Of a stretch of 64,000 nucleotides of DNA, positions 10,584 through 20,540 are shown piece by piece. The stretch is from Diphasiastrum complanatum (taxonomy: Eukaryota > Streptophyta > Lycopodiopsida > Lycopodiales > Lycopodiaceae). Positions within the stretch are counted from its first letter, which is position 1, and the number at the start of each line of letters is the position of its first letter. Below the pieces are notes generated by a model. It ran no database searches and was not told the origin of the DNA. It saw only the letters and a list, made by a program, of their open reading frames with translations. The translations under genes were made by a program, and so were the position numbers. The stretch covers positions 12,649,955 to 12,713,954 of the forward strand of contig CM055108.1 of assembly GCA_029204225.1 (NCBI GenBank), in the 5' to 3' direction.

Positions 10584-12730
10584 TGGTATCAGAGCTACAA
10601 GGTGTAGCAAGTATGCACGATCCACTGGAGCTATGGGATAGCATCTTTCACCAGGAAAAATAGCACTCGGAGCATCTCAGGAGAGAGGACTCCATACGGT
10701 GTATCGGCAGTCCGGATGGCAATAGACAACAAACTTCCTTCGATCGGAGCTTCGGGGAAGATCATAACGATTGTCGTAGGTGGATTCCGGGGAGAATTCA
10801 CGGAAAATTGCTCAAAAATGGTTGTATGTGGCTATGATTGGAAGCTGGCCGGATTTCTTTGAGTACTCCGTCAATATGGGGGGTGGAGCAGATCAAAACG
10901 GGCTGCAGGGTAGTGGCAACTTAAGTTTGAGTGGATTTTGCAATCCATTTATAGTGGGAGGAGAAAGCGGGAGTTCGGGGAACTAGCCATAGTGGCTTAG
11001 TTTTCTGGAAAAAACGTAAAGTTGTGGATCTTTCTCCATACTCAACAGAATTGGGCACTGTAATAAGCTATCTAGCATTGTTTAGGTGAGCCCAAGTGAT
11101 TGCCAGAAGGGCAGGGTTAGCCATGGAGCAATCATAAAGCAATTAATTCTCTCTCTCAGGCTATGAAGGAAGGTAGCTAGGGTTTACAACTTGGAAATTG
11201 GTGGATATCTCTCTATAGAAGACAAAATTCGAAGCTCTAGAGGCTTACAACTGAGTGCCCTGGTGCTGCCAAGGAGTGGCTAAGTGGTCATGGTCAGCCA
11301 TGATGCATGAGAAGAGTAGTTTACCCTTGAAGCTATGGAGCTTTCTGATAGCAAGGGTCTCAGATCAAAAATCTTGAAATTTCTCTCATTAGGCAATGCT
11401 TTTGAAAGTTGTTAATGGCTGAAGTAGGACGTTTTGGCAGTGCGACCTAGGCTGCAAGTGGCTGTGGGCGGCCATAGATCAGAGGAGGAGCTGGATCGAT
11501 CCAAAGAGAGCGTAGAAACCACCATAGATTGAAAGCTAAGAAGAAAGAGAGATGAATAGCCACGAGGAGGCTATCACACGCATGGAGAGGAGCCAACACA
11601 TAGTGTGCTGAGGGTTGACGTGACTGGAAGGAATTAGTTCGGAGCAAGAAATCGTGTGTAGCCGTAGGATCAAACATATCATAAATCAATGGTTGTGATT
11701 CAAAGCTCGGGGAGCTATGTAGGCCATTGGATTTGAATTAGCCATTGGATATTGCTGAAGGGGGCTTTGAAAGGGCCCAATGGAGTTGAAAGGCAAATTG
11801 GGCTTTTGTTTCTTTAAAAATTTTCATTCTGAAATGGAGATTGGACCCGAAGGGCATGAAAATGTAATTCTTCATTAAAAATCTTCGTTTTGAAAAAATA
11901 GTTCATTTTGCAAGCAATTCCTTTGGAAAGGGATAACTTTGGCTAGAGGGCACCTATTTTGGCCATCCTTGGGCCAAAATAACCCCTGAAACTAGCTGCT
12001 CAAAGCCAGCGGACAGAGCGACGTCACAGAGCAGGGAGAAAGGTGCTTCGGAGAGTTTTCAGCACCATTCTATCGTGCAGAGTGCGGGTTACCTAGTGAT
12101 GGACTAAATTTGCTATTTGGGTATCGTACGACCAAGCTAGTGAAACCTGCTACAGGGCGCTACAATGAGGAATTATCGCTTCGGAATTATTATTACTTAC
12201 TCTTGATAGGGTAACAGGGTGTTTGGAAGTGGTAAATGCGGTATGGGGTGAATGGTAGCGGAATTGTGTGGAGAAAGCTAGTATTGGCGACGAAAGTGCA
12301 GTTTGGCGGCATGACTACTCATGCGACAATTTTGAGAGGGCAAGCAATCACAAGTGAGAGGTAGGCATGGTATGCCAGTTACAGGTGAAAAATTCTTGTG
12401 ATCAGGTTCAACTCTTGGGGTTAGAACCGACCAACGTCAGATGGTGTTTTGGGGGAACGCTCTCACAAGCATGATCGACGATGGCATTGTCGAGTCGGGT
12501 GATAGCTGCATTGACACACACATCTGTAGCTTGGAAATTTCTCGTTCGGAGGAAAATATGGGCTAGCTTGGAGTTACACACATTTTGGCGGTCACAGGTG
12601 ATTGAAGTGCGAGGTAGTGCCAGTTGGAAGCCATTGGGCAAGATAGCGGACTTGCATTGGACGAGCTGTGTGTGGGACACGCAGAGGATGAAGGACGGGT
12701 CAGTAATCACACTTTGGATGGCTACCTACT
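10584..12730 (+). mobile_element. Copia-5 primer site and long untranslated leader
   Basis: The primer site TGGTATCAGAGC (10584-10595) is followed by about 2.1 kb without a gag frame. Parts resemble the leader of Copia-4: the stretch at about 11690-11860 matches about 49340-49500 (shared CCATTGGAT, GGGCCC, AATTTTCAT blocks), and GGGCACC motifs follow in both. The two are therefore related families with long leaders. The gag-pol part of this copy is gone, leaving a 5' remnant or a non-autonomous derivative. Confidence 0.6.
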
Positions 12731-12731
12731 G

Positions 12732-13110
12732 CTGACTCCGAAGATTTATTCGTAGATGACGAAAATGGCTTGCGAATTGAAAACGGCCCTGAAGATTTGG
12801 ACATTTTTGACATTCAAATATTGAACTACATGGAGGCACTTCCAATCAAAGCATTCTCTTAACATTTGTCCAAGGTGGACCTAATCGCCAAGGTTACGGT
12901 TGAAAAACCTGATACCAAAGTCTATCGTGTCAAACGGCCCATTTATCCATGGGACCTATGTGAGGAGAAAACAATCTATCAAATCGACAATGAGATCCTC
13001 CATGATGTTCCATAAATTCTCATCCACACACCTCACGCCCTCAGCAGCCACAACCTCGCGACAATACTATGAAGGAGAAGATGAAGAAACCACTCTTGTT
13101 CCAACCTCTA
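12732..13110 (+). pseudogene. Unknown decayed coding segment
   Basis: One plus frame reads through about 120 codons with a few stops: SEDLFVDDENGLRIENGPED, then VYRVKRPIYPWDLCEEKTIY and QIDNEILHDVP. The N-terminal part is strongly acidic. No known domain was recognised. It follows the Copia-5 leader where gag would be expected but has no gag features, so it may be an older captured or host fragment. Confidence 0.3.
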
Positions 13111-13246
13111 TCATAAGATATTTGATGATTTTTTATAAAAAGCATATAAATCCTTTTGAGGAAGTCTTTAGAAAATTTAAAAACTTTAAAAAAATGTAAG
13201 ATTTTTAAGAATAACTCAAAGGAGGTTTCACAAGCAATGCCTTGTA

Positions 13247-13320
13247 CTTTTCATTATACAAGAGGGCATTATAGTAAAGGGCTCTTTTCATTATACAAGA
13301 GGGCATTATAGTAAAGGGCT
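13247..13320. repeat. Perfect 37-bp tandem duplication
   Basis: Two identical head-to-tail 37-bp units beginning CTTTTCATTATACAAGAGGG. The identity of the copies suggests a recent duplication. It lies downstream (3') of the RING gene. Confidence 0.9.
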
Positions 13321-13685
13321 CTAAAAAAATGACTTCAGGTGAAATTTTCATTCATAATGAACAAACTAATTAATATATCACAATAAATTTTGATTGCATT
13401 TTAGAGGAAATCACACAATCAAAAAATTACAGAAAATCTGATTTTAATGCTTAAACTCACCTTAGAAGGTAATAACTTAATCCTATATCAAATCATCACA
13501 ATATCATATCATTATCACATGAAAGCCCAAAAATAAAATTCTTTATTGGCACTGTATTTATGAACACAGGCCTCTATGGACTTAAATACTATGGAAGAGG
13601 ACTTTCTCACTTATATGGATTTTCTATACTAGTTCAAAATTTATGACAACCCTTCACATACAAAAAATGGCTGCAATGACACCGA

Positions 13686-14303
13686 TCACAATGACCGATC
13701 ATTCTCTTCAGAATTTTGACGAGAAAGGTGTATATGCGCTCCATACGACGAACTCCTCATTGCGGCAGGGCCATGGTAGAAACAAAACCACAATGCCGAC
13801 TCTGTCGTAAGCGCTTCTTCTCTCTTCTTACTTTTCTGAGTAAGTTCTTCTGTCAAAAGAGAAGATCTACAGGTAGGACAAGTGATTTGGTTTTGGTCAA
13901 GCCATCGATCAAGGCAAGGCTTATGAAATATGTGAGAACAAGATGGTAACAGCCATACAGGATCTTCCTTTTCGTACTCACAAAGGCAAACTGCACAAAT
14001 TGCATCCTCTTCACAACAGAACCTCTCTGCGATTGAGTCCACAGTGACTTTAGTTAGTGAGTCCCGTATCTCATCACCAAAACTGCCACTGTGATCGCGG
14101 GGTCCTGATCCTTGGTTATGGTCTGATTCTCTCAAGTTCCCCCAAAATGAATTTCTTCTTCCCACATCTGGCGCGGCATGCCCAAGGTTGATTCCAACTA
14201 TTTCAAGAATCGAAAAAACAACATTTGTAATGACAGCCAGGGAAACAGTTGAATTCAAGATGCAAAGATCAGAGAACTGCAGGCGACTCATCCAAAATGC
14301 CAT
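13686..14303 (-). CDS. RING-H2 finger protein, probable membrane E3 ubiquitin ligase
   Basis: An uninterrupted 205-codon frame from an ATG at 14303 in good context (A at -3, G at +4) to TGA at 13686. The frame is open further upstream, but no ATG precedes this one. Residues 14-38 form one hydrophobic, membrane-like segment. A RING-H2 finger of the C3H2C3 type occupies residues 103-145, with Cys103, Cys106, Cys122, His124, His127, Cys130, Cys142 and Cys145 and the usual Trp134 that contacts E2 enzymes. The C-terminal 60 residues are polar. Such proteins transfer ubiquitin from an E2 to substrates, here probably at a membrane. It lacks the GLD motif of the ATL family, so the subfamily is open. 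It is intronless, with no disabling change seen, in sharp contrast to its neighbours. Confidence 0.85.
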   Translation of the reverse strand: MAFWMSRLQFSDLCILNSTVSLAVITNVVFSILEIVGINLGHAAPDVGRRNSFWGNLRESDHNQGSGPRDHSGSFGDEIRDSLTKVTVDSIAERFCCEEDAICAVCLCEYEKEDPVWLLPSCSHIFHKPCLDRWLDQNQITCPTCRSSLLTEELTQKSKKREEALTTESALWFCFYHGPAAMRSSSYGAHIHLSRQNSEENDRSL

Positions 14304-15086
14304 CTTCTTGCGAGTGCGGCGTGAATCAAATTTAACGCAGAAGACAAAGAGTGCTAAGATTTTACTGGAAACTTTCTGAATAGGCTTTGATTTCAACCTT
14401 CTCTATATCGCGTTCCCCGAAGCTTAACGTTGTTTCTGTTTCGCATAAACCCCCACTGTACTTGTAAGCTCCGGCTATATTTCTGTCAGTTACAAAGAAT
14501 TGAACAAATTCAGATCTGATGACGATCGTCTTGAAGCTTCAAGAAAATGTTGAAGGAATGTGAACCAAAATTATTCCAATACCTATCACTGGATTCGATC
14601 CAATATTGATAATCTTCTCCAAAGCAGATTATTTGACACTCCTTGATTATTGGTAATGCAATGTGAAGGGAAAGCTGATATACTAAAAACAAATCCTCTT
14701 CTTATAGCATCGACAGCACTGCAAAACGCAACTTCACATTAAAATATAAGAAATCGCGGACAAGCATGTGAAATAGGATAGCGGAACAAACTGCACTCAG
14801 ATTCTAATGCTTGTTTTTGTAACAGAACATATTACAACACATCAGATTGCTTCTGTTTATCTTCTATGATCTGTACTTATAGCAAATGGCAGAAGCTAAT
14901 ATTTACTCAATAAACCCGATCCACGAGCATTATAAGAATTAGGAATGAAATTGAAAATCACTTTCCACGAACTGACTTGAGATGGCCAGTTGTCAGTTCC
15001 CGATCCCGATACAGTCGTCAATCTCACTTTTCCTCATCGTGTGATACAAATGTCCGCGAACTATTGCTTCCACAGTATCACGATCG

Positions 15087-15117
<31 letters not shown>

Positions 15118-15369
15118 CTGCGCTTGGTTCGCGTATGTTTGCTATGGCCACGCGTCATAGCCAGCGCTGATTACTTAGTGCCCACACGTCTGGTGAAAAG
15201 CGTAACACGTGTCTCAACTCAATTTCCTTAGGAAGAGCTCAGTACTTTCCACACAGGTGCTTTGAAAACAAGTAATGGCTTGAGCTCAGATGTCCTTTGT
15301 ATTTTGGGACACCTTCATGGGCATAATGTCCATCCAATTTTTTTTTTCCTAGAATATGTTATTCTGTCT
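14304..15369. other. Region upstream of the RING gene, with (CT)n tract
   Basis: No convincing second gene is present. It should hold the RING promoter and 5' UTR. A pure (CT)14 tract at 15087-15114 reads as GA on the RING strand, a composition bound by plant GAGA-binding factors in promoters. No clear TATA box was fixed. Confidence 0.4.
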
Positions 15370-15505
15370 CCTCTCTTCGCTGGAATTCACTTTCGCTCTT
15401 CTCTCTCCAGTGGAATGCACGTTCTCTTTCTTCTCTCTGGTGGAATGCACGTTCTCTCTCCGGTGGAATGCATGTTCTCTCTCCTCTCTCCGGTGGAATG
15501 TGCAT
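15370..15505. repeat. Minisatellite, five ~30-bp units
   Basis: Five imperfect units built on GGTGGAATGCACGTTCTCTC at about 15379, 15409, 15439, 15461 and 15491. Spacing is 30 bp except for one 22-bp step. Confidence 0.85.
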
Positions 15506-15587
15506 GTGCTATGTGGCAGCCTGTCATTGGCTGTCCACATCCACATTCCACCACAAACGTAAAAAAATTTGCGACGGCAAAAAATCG

Positions 15588-15665
15588 AAAAAAAAAAAAA
15601 AAAACGGGTCCACGCGTACGGCCGTATGGCCGTACCGTACGGCCAAAAAAGAAAAAAAAAAAAAA
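15588..15665. repeat. GC-rich palindrome between two poly-A tracts
   Basis: An A17 run, then about 40 bp of GC-rich dyad sequence (TACGGCCGTA; TGGCCGTACCGTACGGCCA), then another A-rich run. It can form a cruciform or hairpin. Its composition is unlike the surroundings. Confidence 0.75.
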
Positions 15666-15681
15666 CCTTCGCACAATGGCA

Positions 15682-15806
15682 TTACGTAGGGGAAGGGCCT
15701 GCCTAAGGGCCTTCCTTGCTGGTCGGGGCCTGCCCTCGAGCTCCCGCCCTCGGGCAAGGCCCTCCCAGCAAGGAACACCCTCAGGCAGAGCCTGCCCCCC
15801 ACGTAA
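15682..15806. repeat. Imperfect inverted repeat (42-nt arms)
   Basis: Left arm 15682-15723 and right arm 15765-15806 pair with few mismatches (TTACGT... to ...CCTTGCTGG). The loop is about 41 nt and GC-rich. It resembles a fold-back element or a hairpin precursor. No transcription evidence can be seen. Confidence 0.7.
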
Positions 15807-15985
15807 ATGTGGTGGCAATACACATGCCCTGCCTAAATTTTAAAAAATGTTTTTGACACAGGGGCAGGGGTTTTCTAGAGCAAGTGAGTGTGGCCGCAAA
15901 TCACCATCTCACTAGAATGTTAATCATGTTAGACCACACGTAACTTTCAAAACAAGTGAGTGTGCAATTCACACCCACTTTTTGG

Positions 15986-16049
15986 CCCTGCCTTTCAGGC
16001 AGGGTCCTTTGTAATCATATGAAACAGGGTCCTTTGTAATCATATCAAA
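15986..16049. repeat. Perfect short hairpin and 25-bp tandem repeat
   Basis: CCCTGCCTTTCAGGCAGGG (15986-16004) is a perfect 7-bp stem with a 5-nt loop. It overlaps two tandem 25-bp units at 16000-16024 and 16025-16049 (CAGGGTCCTTTGTAATCATA). Confidence 0.8.
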
Positions 16050-16439
16050 CATTGACGTGCTCATGTCTAAAATTAGTTTTTAAATTTTTTATTATATTTG
16101 TTTGTGGTTAATTTTTATGCGCCTCCTTTGTTTTATTAGTTTTTAAATTTTTTATATTTATTTATTTTATATGTGAATAATTTTTAAAGCTTACACGTAT
16201 TTAAAACATATTTGAGTAAAGCATGATGCTATTTTTGGGGAGAAATTAGAATCGTGAAATATTTAGTTCGCTAAATCCACGCTGGCCTCTTCTCTTTTGC
16301 ACGCGTGCCTTTTTGCATGGACGGCAGGGTTCTTGGGTGGATGGCAAGGTTGTTGCGTGGGTTTGTGCATGGATGGCAGGGTTTTTGCTGGCATGCACGG
16401 AAACCACCTGCGAGGCGTCGCGCGACGGATGTGCTTACT

Positions 16440-17388
16440 TTATTTCCGTCTCTCACGTCCCGGATGCGTCGCTTAACTTCTTTCATCTGCTTTCATACGT
16501 CTGAACGCTCCCAATCTTTCCTCCCACTTTCAATCCATTTCAAAGATCAATATCCGTGAGAAGGAGAGGCTCAAAATCCGTGCAGATTCAGATACACAGG
16601 ATCAACTTGGTATGTCATAACAACCCGTCCCATGCATTCATAATTTCTTTCTGATTTTGTCTTTTATCTGATCGATGCAGTAACTTTCGTAACAAAATTT
16701 TCCATGAAACAAAAAACGTATTGGGATCTGAAATTTTCATTAGGAATTGCACTATCAGCAGACGATGCTGGACTGATTGCATGATCTTCAAGTAATCTGA
16801 AAGCCAATTTGCAATCACCACTCTGCTCATCAAACGGTTGATCTACCTGTTCTGAACTCCGTACTAGGCATTTTCTTCATCCACATTCGTAGACCCTGTA
16901 GACGATTGTGAGAAACAAATTATACTCCTTATTTACCTTGTTTTCTGCGACATGGCTTGCTGCAGTATGATGGCAGCATTGCTGAGGATATCTGCGTCTG
17001 TATGAGAAGTGCAGGTAGGCAGAGGTGTATGTATGGGAGTGAAAGACCAAAAGCACTACACACAACCAATCCAAGGAGTTGCCCAATCGATGATCATTAG
17101 GACAAAACGATAGAAAAGGATTAATTATAGAGGTCTTCATGAGGTACAAAGTACACGTACTTTTTTGGAAATGATTTTTTTCCTCCCAAGAAAAGAAGTG
17201 TGCACAATCTTCTTTCTGTTTGCAGATTTGGGCTTCAGATTACAAAATAAATCCAATACTAGAGACGTTTTTCAGAAAAGAGAGCTTTACAAGTTCTTTT
17301 CTCGTAAAACACTTTCTTGTTCATACGAGTGCCATCCTGAGACGCTTCTTCTTTTCAGCTCTTTATAGCTACAAAGTGACTCTCTGAG
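16440..17388 (+). ncRNA. Possible spliced untranslated 5' exons
   Basis: Two candidate exons. The first ends at 16609 (AACTTG, then GTATGT). The second runs from 17226, after a pyrimidine-rich acceptor TCTGTTTGCAG, to 17388 (CTGAG, then GTAAGTTC, a near-perfect donor). No frame stays open across both, so if transcribed they are UTR or non-coding. They could be the 5' end of a plus-strand gene that includes the micro-exons near 23 kb. This rests only on splice-site quality. Confidence 0.3.
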
Positions 17389-19809
17389 GTAAGTTCGTCG
17401 TGATCTGCTCCGAAGGTTCTATATTTGGACTTGTACTTCCTTTAATTGTTGCACTAACACATTCACTTTAGTTTCCTGTGCCGTTTTCCTCATTCTTGAA
17501 GTTTCAAAAAAAAATTGTGCCATGTTTGACTCGTGTACTTTACCTAGTAAGTGTCATTATTGTTTCTCCTCCTAAGAAGTCTAACCATGAATTCCATAAA
17601 TGCACATTTTGAATTGTATTGATGGGAGTGTATGAAGTTTTAGTGCAATTCTAGGCAAAAGCACATGTAGATCTAATTACTGTAACATCTGAAATTGAAT
17701 GTTTGATACTGATATTTGACTTGCTTTTTTGCAGCTTCGTCCTTTTATGTGATTACTATTGGGTTCTTTGTTTATATGTGTGCTCCTATAAGATATGTTA
17801 GTTTTGGGTTGAAATTTACGTGCACAAATTATATTACATATTTTGTTATATGTTTATTTATCTACAACAAAAGATTGTCATTACTTGGATTTGGCTTCCA
17901 TAAACATGCATTTCTATTTGTTTTCTTGTAATATTCGTTGTTTACTTATACTATCATGTTAAAAAAATCTTACATTTACGTTCGTTGTGGAATACCACGT
18001 TCTTGTATTAAGAAAACTTGTCTGTGGATTAGCTAGCAATATCATGTATTTTGTTTAAATTTCGTTACTGCATTTTGTCATGTATTGGTATAGGCATTTT
18101 ACATTCCATGTTTATGTTTTGCAATTAGCCACATATACTTTCTCAATCTAGTTTGAATTTACTTTTCTTTGTTTTACATTGTTTTACGACTTTTTCAAAA
18201 CCGTTGGAAATCAAGTTCATAGAATGTACATAGCGTCTGGTTTTAAGTACATTGATATAATACATATAGTAAAACATTCAATATCATTTCCTATACGTGT
18301 TTTCCTAGATTAAATACATTTTTTAATTTTTCAAAGTTGCCAATTAAAAAAATAGATAGAAATATGTACAAAGTAAAAGATAAATTGCTATTATGTACAT
18401 AAGAAACCGCCGGTTTTTAGCAAAGCTATTCTTAAAATTTATTAGGCATAATAATTTAAAATAATTTGACTACAACCTAGAATAAGTTCTTGTTCTATAT
18501 TGTTACGAACAAGATCTTATTCTACGTTATGGTATATAAGATTCGCATGGTTAGGCATGATAGAATTAAGTCAATAGATATAAATTACATACAATATATT
18601 GCATGTACTTGAATCAGAGTTTGAATACTAGATCAGAAGGAAGGTAATAGAAAGGCCATAGTTCTAAAAAGAAATGGATGTTCTAAATTCTATCTAGGTA
18701 TATAGACTAAGTTACTAATAGCATTATGAAATTAGTTTCACTCTAATCTCTGCCATAGCATATGTACCATTATTTATTATTTAGTGGAAGTCTTTATTAT
18801 ATACCAAATATGGGAGCATTGCTATCGTAATTATGATTTTTAGTTATGTATCATATTCCAATAATTTTGAAATAGTTTATCGCACAAAAAATGTTGGTCG
18901 GTTAAAAATTTGTCCGTTTAATGTTTTCATGAGTAATAAGTTTGTTACTTGTTGAATACTATGAAACTATTTTTTTGGGTGGTGAAAAATTCTCGTGCAT
19001 ACAACATTATGTATGTATGTTGGTGGAAAATCCAACAAGCATATATTATTCATTTATACTTTGTTACAGTTGCGTATATTTGCAGTTGCTACCATGATGT
19101 GTTTCCATGTAGTATTAAAGGAATTGCAAATTTTCATACACGTACGTATGTGTATAGTTGTGTCTCTTGGTTTAATTAATGATTTTCCATTGACCGTATA
19201 TCGGTGTTTGGTTGTTTATCTTATAGGTTCATATTGTATACATCTGTGTCTTGGCCCTAGAATTTATTTCCTGATAATTATTTTACCACACAATGGTAAA
19301 AATTTACGACAAATAAATTTTAAGCTCGATATTTGTATTAGAATATGCGCATGTAGACAATTGATGGTCTATTCTTTTGTAGTGCATTGTTTATGGGATG
19401 GAAACCTTCATACATAGAATGTTGTATGGATTTTTTGTCAGAACATTATGATTATAATAATACATAACTTTATTCATACTTTCTAGGATTAGATTTGCAT
19501 ATAATGGAATTACATTTTTAATTGAGATACATCTACGAAACTAATAGAAAGATTATAGTCATGGTAGTAAAATACTAAATACAAATTGATGTGCCATTAC
19601 TTATTATGAAGTATCGGAGTTAATGTTATGCCAAATACGATATTATTTCTCTTGCAATCGTGATGTTAGTTTTGTATCATGTTCTAATATCTTTTTTAAA
19701 GTTTGCCACCCAAAAACTTTGCTGGTTTTCAAAGGACTTTGAACATTGGTTTATGTAACATGCTTTGGAGTAGGTTGTTAGAAATTTTTAAATTGAAATA
19801 GGGATTGAA

Positions 19810-19925
19810 AAAGTGGGATTCGAACCTAGGATCTTTCACATTCCGGATGAGATTGTCTAGCACTAAGCTATGCGCCTTGTTTGATAGTTCTCTCTAGAGT
19901 GTGAAATGATATTTCAACAATCCCC
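19810..19925 (-). repeat. tRNA-derived SINE-like element 1
   Basis: Read on the minus strand it contains an A-box-like TAGCTTAGTGCTAGA and a B box GGTTCGAATCC at tRNA spacing (about 19816-19880), the internal RNA polymerase III promoter of tRNAs. The flanking TGTTGAAATATC...TCTAGAGAGAA at 19881-19925 is shared with the copy at 20422. It is not a functional tRNA because the stems do not pair properly. Confidence 0.6.
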
Positions 19926-20079
19926 TCGAGCCACACTTGGTTGGGGCCTTGGCTATCACCTGCTCCATAACTTTTGCTACCTAACCATGGTTTTGACACT
20001 ATGAATTGTTACGTCTAAATTGGTTTTGATATTTTGTGAAGTTCTACATGTGTGAGTAGTACATGTGTTTGAGATTTGT

Positions 20080-20400
20080 TAAGGCATGTAGATGCATTAA
20101 GATTAAGACTAGATTTAGATTGAAAATTTATCTTTAAATCTATGACAAATCTACACTTTTACATGCATTCAATCCCTTCGAAAGCTAACACACGTGTGGG
20201 AAATATGAAAAAAATTATGCGAAGCAAAAACAAGTTCTCCTCGGTTTGAGAGAGATAATTATCATGCGTTCTCTGGCTGAGAGTGAAAGTTAGAAATGCA
20301 TATACACGCAAAATTCACTCAATCAAATCACTTACCTCGCAATGAGAAGTATATTGATATTATAGATCCACGCGCTACTACAAATGTTCAATCATGTTAG
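20080..20400 (+). repeat. Interspersed repeat R, copy 1
   Basis: A diverged but collinear match to 57675-58000: AAGGCATGTAGATGCA..., ACATGCATTC...CTTCGAA, AAAAACAAG...CTCCTCGG, GAGAGAGATAATNATCAT, AAAATTCACTCAATC. No coding potential; the family is unknown. Confidence 0.6.
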
Positions 20401-20421
20401 GAATTCATACATCATAATAGA

Positions 20422-20540
20422 GATGGACATACTAGGATTTTAACCTAGGATCTCCCTCATATCGGCTGGTATGTTTTGCACTGAGCTATCCGTCCTGTTT
20501 GATTTTTCTCTTTAGAATGTTGATTGATATTCCAACATAA
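20422..20540 (-). repeat. tRNA-derived SINE-like element 2
   Basis: Minus strand: GGACGGATAGCTCAGTGC (A box), then GGTTAAAATCC, a degenerate B box. The flank (TGTTGGAATATCAATCAACATTC, reading into TCTAAAGAGA) matches element 1. Same orientation, about 600 bp apart. Confidence 0.55.

Noticed and set aside
15262-15843. Several overlapping frames through 15.26-15.84 kb as a gene
   Set aside because: Open on both strands because of the minisatellite, poly-A and GC-rich palindromes; low-complexity translation, no domain.
17716-17931. 71-codon hydrophobic frame and other short Phe/Tyr-rich frames at 17-22 kb
   Set aside because: Typical translation of T-rich intron DNA; no conserved motif.
19810-19880. 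Functional tRNA gene
   Set aside because: A and B boxes are present but the acceptor and anticodon stems do not pair; better explained as a SINE-like repeat.
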